64,000 nucleotides of DNA from Nonomuraea sp. NBC_00507 (GTDB taxonomy: Bacteria > Actinomycetota > Actinomycetes > Streptosporangiales > Streptosporangiaceae), in contig NZ_CP107853.1 of NCBI RefSeq assembly GCF_036013525.1, forward strand, positions 3,472,001 to 3,536,000, read 5' to 3'. Shown piece after piece: positions 1 to 8,439 of the stretch (position 1 is the first letter of the stretch; each line of letters begins with the position of its first letter). The notes beneath the pieces were generated by a model. That model saw only the letters and a list, made by a program, of their open reading frames with translations. It did no database searches and had not been told where the DNA came from. The translations under genes and the position numbers were made by a program.

Positions 1-89
1 GTCGAAAATCGGGCTCGGCCCGCCGGTCACCCAAATCGGTCTCTCACTCAGTAGTACATCGTAAGGATTCCAACGGGCGGAGGTTCAGG

Positions 90-629
90 ATGGCGGATGG
101 TTTCGCCAACTACGTCGGACAGCGGCACGAGCGGTTGTGCCGCACCGCGTACCTGCTGACCCGGGACTGGGCCATGGCCGAGGATGTGGTGCAGCATTCG
201 CTCGTCAAGGCGTGGACTGTATGGCCGAAGATCGGCGACGACCCCGACCGGTACGTGTACCGCATCATCGTCAACTGCGCGGACCCGCAGGCGTGGGTGC
301 TGGTGCGATCGGTGCACGATCCCGGCCAGTGGACCGATTTCGGGCGGTGCGGCGAGCGGAAGGGGAACATTCTCGACAGCCAGAATGATGCGCAGTCCGT
401 CCCGCCCGGGTGGCTGGAGCGGCCGCAGGGCGTGGAGATCTGGGTCTTCCCCGCCGACGCGTCGATCGGCTCCAGCGCCGGCTGCGCCATCGAGGACAGG
501 AAGAAGGGTGCCTGCAACGCGCCGTTCGACCACGAGACGCTGACACTCGCGCCGGAGCTGCTGGCGAACCAGATCGGCCCCCGGGAGGGCGCCCCGTGGT
601 GGATCGGCGTCTACGACACTCGCCAATGA
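90..629 (+). pseudogene. Chimeric remnant: SigE-type ECF sigma region 2 fused to an unrelated tail
   Basis: The 179-aa reading frame has a good GGAGG ribosome site just upstream. Residues 1 to about 63 look like region 2 of a SigE-family ECF sigma factor (RTAYLLTRDW, then AEDVVQHSLVKAW, then DDPDRYVYRIIVN). After that the similarity stops: sigma region 4, needed for -35 recognition, is absent. The last 115 residues, with four cysteines and a WWIGVYDTRQ end, resemble the C-terminus of a separate secreted or anti-sigma-like protein. The simplest reading is a deletion that joined the front of a sigma gene to the back of a downstream gene. It may still be translated but should not work as a sigma factor. 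Confidence 0.6.
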
Positions 630-707
630 TCGTCGCTGGCGCGGTGGGGCGTCAGTCGCCGCCATTGCGCCACGAACCCGTCACCCAACGACTCTACGAT
701 CTTAAAC

Positions 708-1556
708 GTGACACCTTCAGTTTCGCGCCCCCCAGAAGCGGTACTGACAGCATTCGGCATCCGCGCTGATCCAGTGGTATTACCAGGCGGCAAGGGCGGC
801 ACCTGGCGAGCTGATCAGGTGGTCCTTAAGCCCGTGGAGTTCTTGGCGGAGACGCTCTGGCGAGCGGAGGTGCTTGCCGCCCTGCCCGACTCGGCCGAAT
901 TCAGAATTGCCCGCCCCGTTCGGACCTTGGACGGGACATGGGTGATCGACGGTTGGGAGGCGTCTCGGCTCATCGAGGGCGTCCCGGATGTCGGGCGTCA
1001 GGATGACGTGCTGCGCGCCGGCATCGCCTTTCACACAGCCATCGCGAGCCTGCCCCGTCCTGAATTCTTGGACCTCCGCGACGACCCCTGGTCCATCGGT
1101 GACCGTGTCGCATGGGAGGAATTGCCCATCCAGGCATGCCCGCTGGCCCTGAACCTGCTGGAGCCGCTGGTGCGCGCTCGCCGCCCGGTCAATCTCGCCT
1201 CGCAAGCGGTTCATGGGGATCTACCCGGCAACGTGCTGTTCGCGGACGGCCAGCCACCAGCGATCATCGATTGGCCCGTTTACTGGCGCCCCGCATCATG
1301 GGCGGCAGCGGTCGCGGTGGTCGATGCATTGTGCTGGTATGGCGCTTCACCCGAGTTGGCCGCCCGGTGGTCGCATCTGCCGGCCTGGGGCCAGATGCTG
1401 ATCCGTGCTCTGATCTACCGGATTGCCACCCACGAAACGGCATTCGGCTCCTCCGGATGGACACCCGACCAGGTTGCGGCATACCTGCCCACCATCAATC
1501 TCGCTGTTGTCTATGCCGACCACGGTGTCGACCCCGCGCATCCCCGCAGTCCATGA
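708..1556 (+). CDS. Aminoglycoside phosphotransferase (APH)-fold kinase, TIGR02569-like
   Basis: A 282-aa protein of the APH/choline-kinase fold. The catalytic loop is VHGDLPGNVLF with the Mg-binding IIDW motif about 17 residues later, as in TIGR02569-type actinobacterial kinases. A lysine in VVLKPVEF is the likely ATP-contact residue. Substrate unknown; resistance cannot be inferred from the fold alone. The GTG start at 708 lies exactly seven bases after a TACGAT -10-like hexamer (695-700), so the mRNA may be leaderless. Solitary gene. Confidence 0.8.
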   Translation: MTPSVSRPPEAVLTAFGIRADPVVLPGGKGGTWRADQVVLKPVEFLAETLWRAEVLAALPDSAEFRIARPVRTLDGTWVIDGWEASRLIEGVPDVGRQDDVLRAGIAFHTAIASLPRPEFLDLRDDPWSIGDRVAWEELPIQACPLALNLLEPLVRARRPVNLASQAVHGDLPGNVLFADGQPPAIIDWPVYWRPASWAAAVAVVDALCWYGASPELAARWSHLPAWGQMLIRALIYRIATHETAFGSSGWTPDQVAAYLPTINLAVVYADHGVDPAHPRSP

Positions 1557-1648
1557 CCGACGCCCGATACGGCCGAAACGATAAGACTCCCCATCTCCTT
1601 CCAACACGCTGCGTGACGATGCCCCGAGCAGATTGAGAGGTGTGAATC

Positions 1649-2299
1649 GTGGGCTCAACAGGGTTGTGGGTGGTCGGTGCCATCCCTGATGAAGAGGCCC
1701 GGACACTACCGGATCGCTACATCCATCTCCTACAGTCAGGCGACCGGGACAGGCCGCCGGATTTTCGCGAGACGCTTGCGTGGTGGTCGAACGGCGGTGA
1801 CCAAGAGCCCTTCTTCGAGCACCCCGCGGACCCTCACGGCCCTTTGATACCCACGCCGACCGCCCGGCGATTCGCGGACTTCATCGACGACGCCAACGCG
1901 CCTACCGAGGCGACGGAAGCCATGCGGGACGCGAGCATGACGCTCATGCCCGAGGCGGAGGGCGCCGGTCTGTTCGTCGCGACTGCCCGCAAGGCGAACC
2001 CGGCGGCAGCCCTGTGCTACGGCCTCGGCGCAGAACGATCAACGATGTTCCCTGGCTGGTTTGGCGACTTCCTCCTGTCCGCTGAGGACGTTCGGACCGC
2101 CTTGCCTCGAGCTGAGGAAGCCCTCTTCCTCTCCACCACACAGCGAAGCGAGGTCCTCAGCCGGATCACCGCCTGGATGACCGCCATGGGCGACGCCCCC
2201 GACTTCGATGCGGCGGAGCTCATTGACGCGCCGCTGCGGGTTCTTCAGTTCGCCGCGGAGACCGGATCCGGCGCCACCGCATTCAGCCGCTGGTACTGA
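1649..2299 (+). CDS. Hypothetical protein, 216 aa
   Basis: The GTG start is preceded by GAGAGG (1634-1640). No signal peptide, membrane helix or motif I recognise; acidic and soluble in composition, ending SRWY. Codon use is ordinary for the window, so it is probably a real gene. It follows the APH-like kinase with a 92-bp gap and may be co-transcribed. Function unknown. Confidence 0.6.
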   Translation: MGSTGLWVVGAIPDEEARTLPDRYIHLLQSGDRDRPPDFRETLAWWSNGGDQEPFFEHPADPHGPLIPTPTARRFADFIDDANAPTEATEAMRDASMTLMPEAEGAGLFVATARKANPAAALCYGLGAERSTMFPGWFGDFLLSAEDVRTALPRAEEALFLSTTQRSEVLSRITAWMTAMGDAPDFDAAELIDAPLRVLQFAAETGSGATAFSRWY

Positions 2300-2625
2300 C
2301 TGCGGATCCCGTGACCGGCTCCCGAACGCACGAAGCGTGTCATCGCCCATCCCACGTGGGTGCGTAACGTCACAAGATCAGTGACGAGGACTACGACTGG
2401 CAAGCCGCCATGCTTGCGGGACGCAGCACGGTGAACCCCCGACCGCTCGGCTGGGAAACGATCTTCGCCAGGGCATCATCGTCGGTGCTCAACTACTCCC
2501 CGAATTCAGGGTCAGTTGTCGAAGTGATGTCGAGAACGCTCTGGCCGCTCCGACCTTCCTACCGAGGGAACCGCCGGTTCGCACAGCGGCGCCTCATGGA
2601 CGACACCCGATTCGAAGGAGCAGGC
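2300..2625. other. Intergenic stretch with a weak coding-like trace
   Basis: No intact gene. A plus-strand open frame (about 2380-2625) runs into the SnoaL-like gene but has no usable ribosome site and lies upstream of that gene's obvious AAGGAG and ATG. It could be a degraded leader or fragment. I see no terminator hairpin. Confidence 0.4.
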
Positions 2626-2994
2626 ATGTCACGGAACATCGAGACCGTCAACACTTACCTGGACGGTTTCCGCAAGAACGATCACGAGCAGATCCTGTCC
2701 TGCCTGACCGACGACATCGAGTGGACCGTCTTCGGCGCCTTCCACCTGACCGGCAAAGACGCCTACGACAGGGCCATCGACGGCCCGCCCGAACTCATCA
2801 ACCCTCCCCACCTGGAGGTCGTGCGCATGGTCGAGCAGGGCGATGTCGTCATGGCGGAACTCACCGGGACGGTGAAGCGAGTCGCGGGCGGGGAGATGCG
2901 CATGTCCATGGCGGAGGTGTTCGTCATGCGCGACGGCAAGATCGCCGAGCGTCGTGCCTGGGTCATCGAGCTGAAGGAGAACGACTACCGCTGA
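2626..2994 (+). CDS. SnoaL/NTF2-like domain protein, 122 aa
   Basis: A single cone-shaped NTF2/SnoaL-like domain of normal length (NTYLDGFRKNDHEQILSCL near the start, then LTDDIEWTVFG, then MAEVFVMRDGKI). The fold binds small hydrophobic ligands; many members are isomerases or cyclases, many have no known role. I chose ATG 2626 because AAGGAG (2615-2620) lies just upstream and the domain begins there; an in-frame extension to 2410 has no such support. Stand-alone gene. Confidence 0.8.
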   Translation: MSRNIETVNTYLDGFRKNDHEQILSCLTDDIEWTVFGAFHLTGKDAYDRAIDGPPELINPPHLEVVRMVEQGDVVMAELTGTVKRVAGGEMRMSMAEVFVMRDGKIAERRAWVIELKENDYR

Positions 2995-3048
2995 CGGAAG
3001 GAGCTCGATCACGGGCGGCCCGGCTCGGGGAAGGTCGTTGGCATTACC

Positions 3049-4272
3049 TCAGCCGGCTACGCGGCGGACGAAAGCGCCCGCTCGTTCCAGCGCGTCTGCG
3101 GCCTCCGGCAGGAACGACCAGAAGTAGTGGAAAACGTGGGCGGACACCGGATAGAGCTCGAGCCGCGCGTCGACGCCGTACGACCGGGCCCTTTCCGTGA
3201 GCCGGTGGGCGTCGCCGGCCAGCGGGTCGCCGGTGCCTGCCTGCAGGAGCATCGGCGGCAGGCCGGACAGGTCCGCGGTGAGCGGGCTGACCCGCGGGTC
3301 GCCGGGATCGTGACCGGCCAGGTACGCGGCCGCGAACCGGCGTAGCTGCCGAGGATCGATGCCCGGCTGTGGCTCCTGCTCATCGGGCGCTCGCACGTCG
3401 CCCGTCAGGTCCACCCACGGGCAGAGGAGCAGGACCCGGCCGGGCTGTGGCAGCTGCTGCTCTTTGAGGGTCATCAGCAGGGAGAGGACCAGCCCGGCGC
3501 CGGCGGAGTCACCTCCAACGGTGATCCCGGCCGCGGGAGTCCCGGTGTCCAGCATCCACGTGTACGCGCGTAACGCGTCGTCGACGGCCGCCGGGAACGG
3601 ATGCTCCGGCGCCAGCCGGTAGTCAGGCACCAGTATGCCGACACCGGCCGCGAGCGAGAGCGCCCCGCCCAGCGGGCGGAACCCGAAGGCAGACCCGGCC
3701 ACGTACGAGCCGCCGTGCAGGTGCAGCAGGGTCGGCGGGCAGTCCGCCACCTCGGCCACCGCCAGGGCCGGCACCCCGCCGGCGTTGACCGGCCGTACGC
3801 CGATCCCTTCCGGCAGCGTGAGTCCGGCGTGGAAGTCCTCCACCGCGGCGCGGAACTGCTGGATCCCGGCGCCGGCGCGGAACAGGTCGTCGAGCGGCCG
3901 CCAGGCCTTGGCGGCCCGTTCGGCCAGCTCACCGCCCACCGATCGGGTCGCCGAGATCGCGTCGTCGAGATCGCTCAGCAGGCGCCGCGCCCGGTCCAGC
4001 AAGGCGTCGCCGGCCAGCGTGAGCTCCACCCGGTGCGTCGAGCGGCGCAGCAGGTCGCTGCCGACCAGCCGCTCGAGCATACGGATCTGTCTGCTCAGCG
4101 CCGGCTGGGACAGGTAGAGGCGGGCGGCGGCCCGGCCGAAATTGAGCTCGTCGGCGACCGCCACGAAGGCCCGCAGGTGCCGCAGCTCGATCGCGTCGGG
4201 CGCGGCAGGCAGCGGCAGCACCCGCTCGGGCGGCTGGTCTTCCTCGTCCCGTTTCAGCCCGTCGACGGCCAT
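3049..4272 (-). CDS. LysR-type HTH fused to an HSL-family alpha/beta hydrolase
   Basis: A 407-aa fusion. Residues 28-95 are a LysR-type winged helix (LRAFVAVADELNFGRAAARL, then SQPALSRQIRMLE). Residues 150-405 are a complete hormone-sensitive-lipase-type hydrolase replacing the usual LysR sensor domain: oxyanion motif HLHGGS (184-189), nucleophile elbow GGDSAGAG with Ser256, Asp349 in GDPLAGD, His379 in SAHVFH. All catalytic residues are present. The protein may couple binding or hydrolysis of an ester to transcription control. Start chosen at ATG 4272; an upstream in-frame extension to 4383 is low-complexity basic sequence. Divergent from the hydrolase/RibD-like reading frame at 4382. Confidence 0.8.
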   Translation of the reverse strand: MAVDGLKRDEEDQPPERVLPLPAAPDAIELRHLRAFVAVADELNFGRAAARLYLSQPALSRQIRMLERLVGSDLLRRSTHRVELTLAGDALLDRARRLLSDLDDAISATRSVGGELAERAAKAWRPLDDLFRAGAGIQQFRAAVEDFHAGLTLPEGIGVRPVNAGGVPALAVAEVADCPPTLLHLHGGSYVAGSAFGFRPLGGALSLAAGVGILVPDYRLAPEHPFPAAVDDALRAYTWMLDTGTPAAGITVGGDSAGAGLVLSLLMTLKEQQLPQPGRVLLLCPWVDLTGDVRAPDEQEPQPGIDPRQLRRFAAAYLAGHDPGDPRVSPLTADLSGLPPMLLQAGTGDPLAGDAHRLTERARSYGVDARLELYPVSAHVFHYFWSFLPEAADALERAGAFVRRVAG

Positions 4273-4381
4273 GTCGGCATTATCCACCCGCCGCGGCCGC
4301 CGCCGGTGATGCTTGGTCGGCAAGACTGCCATGCACCATCGGTCTTTCCCCTGACGACCGTGCCGATGCGAGCCTCTACCC

Positions 4382-4819
4382 ATGCCCGATCATCCAGCCG
4401 TACGGCTGGTCGCGGACACCCGGCTGCGGGGTGTCGCCGGGCCGCTGCCGGTCCGCACGTACTGGCCGGCGGCGACCCGGACCGCGCCGATGCTGGTGTT
4501 CCTGCCGGCCGACGGCATCGAACGCGCGGATGCGCTCTGCCGCGCCGTGTGCTCGAGTGCCGGGGTGGTGGTCTTGTGCGTGTCGTACCGGAAACCGCTC
4601 TGGCCGGACGGGCGGTGCGACGCCATCCTGGCCACCGAGTGGGCCGCCGACCACGCCCGCGAACTGGACGCCGACCCCGATCGCCTGCTGCTGGCCGGCG
4701 AAGGCGTCGGCGCCGAGCTGGCTGCGGCCGTCGCCTCGCACGCACGCGAGCGGGGATGGCCGCCGCTGGTCCACCTGGCGATCGACCCAAGCCAGCTGAT
4801 CAACAGCGAAAGGAAAGAC
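4382..4819 (+). pseudogene. Truncated, catalytically dead alpha/beta hydrolase reading into the next gene
   Basis: About 146 residues matching the first half of an HSL-type hydrolase. The HGGG oxyanion motif has become FLPADG, and the nucleophile elbow, normally GDSAGG, reads AGEGVGAE without a serine. The C-terminal half with Asp and His is missing. The frame has no stop and runs straight into the RibD/DHFR-like gene at 4820, so a 343-aa fusion could be made. The divergent gene at 4272 carries an intact hydrolase of the same family, suggesting an old duplication. Confidence 0.65.
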
Positions 4820-5413
4820 ATGAGCAAGGTCATCAGCGCCCACGCCGTCTCGGTCGACGGCTACATCACCGGCCGCAACCCCGGCCCCGGACGCGGCCTC
4901 GGCGAGGCGAACATGCTGTTCGACTGGTACTTCAACGGCGACACACCCAGCCAGACGTTCGACGGATTCACACTCAGCGAGCCCAGCGCCCGCCTCTTCG
5001 ACACTCTCGCCGGACGCGTGGGCGCGATCGTGGCCGGCCGCAACACCTACGACGACTCCGACCACTTCGGAGGCGGCAGCCCACACCCGACAGCCCGGCT
5101 GATCCTTCTCAGCCACCGACCGGCCCCAGAAATCACCGAACGGCAGACGCTGGTCACCACCGGCATCGAGGACGCGGTCGCGGCTGCCCGCCAGGCCGCC
5201 GACGGCAAGGACGTCGGCCTCATGGGCGGCGGCGTGCTGGCCTCCGCGATGGAAGCGGGCCTCGTCGATGAGGTGATCCTCCACCAGGTGCCCATCCTGC
5301 TCGGCGGCGGCCGCCCCTTCTTCCAGACGCTCCCGAAACACGTGCACCTGCGCCTGGTGGAGTCCATCCCGGCCCCCGGCGTGACCCACCTCCACTACGA
5401 GGTGGCCCGATGA
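4820..5413 (+). CDS. Dihydrofolate reductase-like (RibD C-terminal domain) protein
   Basis: A 197-aa protein with the RibD-C/DHFR-like NADPH fold: [10 protein letters not shown] at the start, [10 protein letters not shown] in the middle, [12 protein letters not shown] for the nucleotide site, and [20 protein letters not shown] near the end. Actinomycetes hold many paralogues of unknown substrate; true folate reduction is unlikely. ATG 4820 has an AAAGGA site a few bases upstream and matches the family start, although the frame is open to 4382. Its stop overlaps the next start by ATGA, so translation with the epimerase is coupled. Confidence 0.8.
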   Translation: MSKVISAHAVSVDGYITGRNPGPGRGLGEANMLFDWYFNGDTPSQTFDGFTLSEPSARLFDTLAGRVGAIVAGRNTYDDSDHFGGGSPHPTARLILLSHRPAPEITERQTLVTTGIEDAVAAARQAADGKDVGLMGGGVLASAMEAGLVDEVILHQVPILLGGGRPFFQTLPKHVHLRLVESIPAPGVTHLHYEVAR

Positions 5414-6330
5414 TCCTCATCACCGGCGGGCTGGGCATGATCGGCGCCCACACCGCCCGCGCGCTCGCCGACCTCGGACACCAGGTCGTCGTCACCACGC
5501 ACCGCCGGACCCAGGTCCCGTCGTTCCTCGCCGGCCGGGTCACTGTGGAACCCCTCGACGTCACCGACCGGAACGCCTTCCTCTCCCTCGCCGACCGCCA
5601 TGACATCAGCGACATCGTCCACCTCGCCGGCACCATCCCCGACCAGGACCCGGTCGGCTTCTTCCGTACGGACACGACCGGCCTGCTCAACGCGCTGGAC
5701 GCCGCCCGCACCTGGGGCGTCCGCAGGTTCGCCGTTGCCGGCAGCCTCGGCGTGTACATCGGCCGGACCGAGACCCGCTGGCACGAGGAACTCGCACTGC
5801 CCACCGCGGACCTGCCGCACCTGATCGTCGCCTTCAAGAAGGCCGTCGAGCCACTGACCACGCACAGCCTCCAGGGCACCGGGGTCCAGCCGGTCGTCTT
5901 GCGGATCGGGAGCATCTGGGGACCGCTGATGGACCCGGAATCACCGTTCAACCCCATCCCGCCGTACATCAACGCCGTGCTCCGCGGTGAGCAGCCGCAG
6001 TCGCTGTACGCCGACGACGGCGGCGACAGCTGCTACGCACCCGACGCCGGGCGCGCGATCGCCCTGCTGATGACCGCGCCGACCCTGCGGCACACCACCT
6101 ACAACGTCTCCAGCGGCCGGCCCTTCACCAACCGCGAGCTCGCCGACGCCCTGCAGGCGATCACCCCCGGCTCGCGGCTCGACCTCCTGCCCGGACGGCA
6201 GAGCGGCCCCGGCGCCAACCCCTACCTCGATATCACCCGGCTCACCCACGACACCGGCTTCACCCCGACCTTCGACATCGCCAAGGCGGTCGCCGACTAC
6301 GTCGCCTGGCGCGCCGACAACCCCCGCTGA
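5410..6330 (+). CDS. NAD-dependent epimerase/dehydratase family protein
   Basis: A 306-aa extended SDR with the Rossmann motif GGLGMIG (residues 6-12), VHLAGTIPD in place of the usual HLAA, and a sugar-epimerase-like C-terminal domain. The catalytic YxxxK tyrosine is missing: the aligned stretch is IVAFK, with Ile139 for Tyr and Lys143 kept. It may be a binding or regulatory NAD(P) sensor, or use another acid. Starts by ATGA overlap with the RibD-like gene and is followed 24 bp later by a PPOX gene, forming a three-gene operon. Confidence 0.8.
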   Translation: MILITGGLGMIGAHTARALADLGHQVVVTTHRRTQVPSFLAGRVTVEPLDVTDRNAFLSLADRHDISDIVHLAGTIPDQDPVGFFRTDTTGLLNALDAARTWGVRRFAVAGSLGVYIGRTETRWHEELALPTADLPHLIVAFKKAVEPLTTHSLQGTGVQPVVLRIGSIWGPLMDPESPFNPIPPYINAVLRGEQPQSLYADDGGDSCYAPDAGRAIALLMTAPTLRHTTYNVSSGRPFTNRELADALQAITPGSRLDLLPGRQSGPGANPYLDITRLTHDTGFTPTFDIAKAVADYVAWRADNPR

Positions 6331-6354
6331 CAACCCCGCTGAAGGAGCACCCCC

Positions 6355-6738
6355 ATGCTTGACCCCGACGTGCGCCGCGTCCTCGACGGCACCTCGATCG
6401 CGCACCTGGCCACCGTCTTGCCGGACGGCTCGCCGCACACCACTCCCGTCTACGTCGGCACCCAGGGCGACCGAATCGTCTTCTTCACCGGCCCGGGTAT
6501 GCGCAAAGCACGCAACCTGCGCCGTGACCCCCGGCTGGCGCTGTCCATCGCGCCCGTCGACAACCCGTTCGAGCCGGTTGTCGTCCGTGGAAAGGCCGTC
6601 GAATGGCTCGAGGGCGACGCGGCGTGGGAGATCATCGACCAGCTGGCCACGAAGTACACCGGTGCGCCCTACCCTCGAGGGCAAGAGCGCGTCGTGGTCG
6701 TGATCGAGCCCGAGCGGCAAACCGTCGGAGTTGGCTGA
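6355..6738 (+). CDS. PPOX-class (F420/FMN-dependent) oxidoreductase
   Basis: A 127-aa split-barrel flavin/deazaflavin protein of the TIGR03618 type: HLATVLPDGSPHTTPV near the N-terminus, FFTGPGMRKARNLRRDPR for phosphate contact, and VVVRGKAVEWLE. Such proteins bind F420 or FMN and reduce varied substrates. Start ATG 6355 has AAGGAG at 6341-6346. Last gene of the operon with the RibD-like protein and epimerase. Confidence 0.85.
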   Translation: MLDPDVRRVLDGTSIAHLATVLPDGSPHTTPVYVGTQGDRIVFFTGPGMRKARNLRRDPRLALSIAPVDNPFEPVVVRGKAVEWLEGDAAWEIIDQLATKYTGAPYPRGQERVVVVIEPERQTVGVG

Positions 6739-6783
6739 GCAGCCCCAGTCCGTCCCGAGGAGAGCGCGCCCGTCGCCGAGCCT

Positions 6784-6818
6784 GACGGGATCCCGTCCGA
6801 TCGATTGATCGGACGGAA
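6784..6818. terminator. Two overlapping perfect palindromes between convergent genes
   Basis: GACGGGATCCCGTC (6784-6797) is a perfect 14-bp palindrome. It overlaps a 10-bp stem CCGTCCGATC / GATCGGACGG (6793-6802, 6807-6816) with a GATT loop. The two structures are mutually exclusive. The place, after a plus-strand operon and facing a minus-strand gene, fits a bidirectional terminator although there is no T tract; protein binding is also possible. Confidence 0.5.
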
Positions 6819-7020
6819 TCTTGGTCGTTGTGAGCGCCGACTCGCTCAGTACCCGCTGCGGCGAGGGGCGGCGGTCGGGCGGCGGGAGGGATTGGTCCGG
6901 CCCGTGGGCTTGAGGTCGCGCGCCGGGTGTTCGTGCCGGTGCGGCGATCGGGCCTGGCGGTTGGTCTTGGCCTGGTCGTTCAAGGCTGAGAGTTTGATAT
7001 GCATGCTTCCTCCTGCGGTT

Positions 7021-7593
7021 CTAAGCCCTGGTGAGCCAGGTGACCTGGGCGCCGTTGTCGAAGGACTCGCGCTGGGTGGGGGTGAACAGGGTGGGGCGGA
7101 ACTGTCCGGAGAACATGGGGATGCCCGTGCCCGCCACCACGGGGTAGCTCTTGAGGATGATCTCGTCGATCTCCGGGAGCAGGGAGGCGGCGAGCCTGCC
7201 GCCGCCGCAGAGATAGATGTCCATGGCGGTGTCCTCGGCCTTCAGCCGCCGGATGAGCTCGATCGGGTCGCCCGTTTCCACCTGCACCGTGGGGTCGTCG
7301 ATCGTCAGCGTGCTGGAGACGACGTACTGGCGCAGATGGGAGTACGGGCTGGTGGTGGGGACGTCCAGGGCCGGCTCATAGGTGCCGCGGCCCATCACCA
7401 GGGTGTCGAAAACTTTGTTGGGCACGCCGTCGAGGCCGACCAGCTTGCGGATGTGAGTGGGGAGCGTCTCGGGGTAGCGGGCGTTGATCCAGGCGGCCAT
7501 CTGGTCCGACAGGGGGTAGAAGTCGATCTCGGCGTTGGGGCCCGCGATGTAGCCGTCGAGTGAGACGCCGACGTAGTAGACAAGCTTCCGCAT
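7021..7593 (-). CDS. Dihydrofolate reductase-like (RibD C-terminal domain) protein
   Basis: A 190-aa RibD-C/DHFR-like protein: VGVSLDGYIAGPN at the start, LVMGRGTYEP, YLCGGGRLAASLLP for the cofactor loop, and the terminal FDNGAQVTWLTR. Start taken at the MRKLV methionine (7593); a Met three codons upstream is possible. Divergent from the TetR gene at 7666 with an 11-bp inverted repeat between, so almost certainly the TetR's target. The 6739-7020 gap downstream holds only the overlapping palindromes. Confidence 0.85.
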   Translation of the reverse strand: MRKLVYYVGVSLDGYIAGPNAEIDFYPLSDQMAAWINARYPETLPTHIRKLVGLDGVPNKVFDTLVMGRGTYEPALDVPTTSPYSHLRQYVVSSTLTIDDPTVQVETGDPIELIRRLKAEDTAMDIYLCGGGRLAASLLPEIDEIILKSYPVVAGTGIPMFSGQFRPTLFTPTQRESFDNGAQVTWLTRA

Positions 7594-7607
7594 ACTGATC
7601 AACTCCT

Positions 7608-7651
7608 GATGTAGTACTCTGTTTGGAGTGGTTTGAACGTAGTACTACATC
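7608..7651. promoter_or_regulatory. TetR-type operator between divergent genes
   Basis: GATGTAGTACT (7608-7618) and AGTACTACATC (7641-7651) are perfect 11-bp inverted arms 22 bp apart. The right arm also contains a self-palindrome GTAGTACTAC (7639-7648). The arms sit between the starts of the DHFR-like gene and the TetR gene, so one or two repressor dimers bound there could close both promoters. Confidence 0.75.
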
Positions 7652-7665
7652 TGGAGTGGTGTCAA

Positions 7666-8238
7666 GTGCGGAGCAATCCCGAGCGGCGGCAGGCGCTGAT
7701 CGACGCGGCCATCGAGGTGTTGGCCAGGGAGGGGGCGCGGGGGCTGACCTTCCGGGCCGTCGATGCGGAGGCGGCGGTGCCCCCGGGCACGGCTTCCAAC
7801 TACTTCGCTAACCGCGACGACCTGTTCACCCAGGTCGGCGGACGCATCTATGAGCGGTTGCTGCCCGACGAGGCCACAATCGCCCGCAGCCGGGAGGGCG
7901 TGCAGGACCAAACCCGCTATTCCGAGCTCATGCATGAACTGGTGGATCGGGTCTCCGCCTTCAACTCCGGCTACCTGGCCCTGCTCGAGCTCCGGCTGGA
8001 GTCCACTCGGCGCCCCGAGCTGCGCGCCGTGCTGACCAAGCGCATCCGCGAGGACATCGACGCCAACATCGGCTACCACGCCGCCTCGGGTCTGCCCGGC
8101 GACTCGACCTCGGTGGTGCTCCTCTACCTCGCTCTGAACTGGCTCATCGTGGAGCGGCTGACGCTGCCCGACATCTTCAGTGAGCAGGAGATCCACGAGC
8201 TGGTGGACGCCGCCGTGCAAAGATCGCTGAATGCCTGA
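7666..8238 (+). CDS. TetR/AcrR family regulator
   Basis: A 190-aa TetR protein. The HTH covers residues 5-50 (RQALIDAAIEVLAREGARGL, then PPGTASNYFANRDDLF). The helical C-terminal ligand domain is of normal length. GTG 7666 is preferred because residue 1 then begins just before the HTH and the operator stays outside the gene. Probably represses itself and the divergent DHFR-like enzyme. Confidence 0.85.
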   Translation: MRSNPERRQALIDAAIEVLAREGARGLTFRAVDAEAAVPPGTASNYFANRDDLFTQVGGRIYERLLPDEATIARSREGVQDQTRYSELMHELVDRVSAFNSGYLALLELRLESTRRPELRAVLTKRIREDIDANIGYHAASGLPGDSTSVVLLYLALNWLIVERLTLPDIFSEQEIHELVDAAVQRSLNA

Positions 8239-8299
8239 CGTGTAAGGCCACCCGAGGGAACCCCACCAGGGCCGTTCTTGAAACGGCCGGGGAGCAGGT

Positions 8300-8420
8300 G
8301 CCCGGGCGATGTCAGGCCGCTGTCGGCGCTCGTGGCGAAGGTGAGCTCGCCGCCGGACTCGTAGCCGTACCAGATGGGCACCGCCGTTCCTCGACCCGTT
8401 GGATGGGCTGGGAAAGCGGC
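8300..8420 (-). pseudogene. Fragment of a pyridoxamine-phosphate-oxidase-like gene
   Basis: A minus-strand frame reads PTGRGTAVPIWYGYESGGEL followed by TFATSADSG, matching the early beta strands (VPIWYGYEPGGE...) of PPOX/F420 proteins. No start and no remainder of the domain are present; the frame soon meets antisense of the TetR gene. A degraded relic about 40 residues long. Confidence 0.5.
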
Positions 8421-8439
8421 AGGTCAGGCGCCACGTGTC

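Noticed and set aside
4376..5395. Long minus-strand frame opposite the RibD-like gene
   Set aside because: A shadow frame caused by high GC; no domain, and the plus strand carries a clear RibD-like protein.
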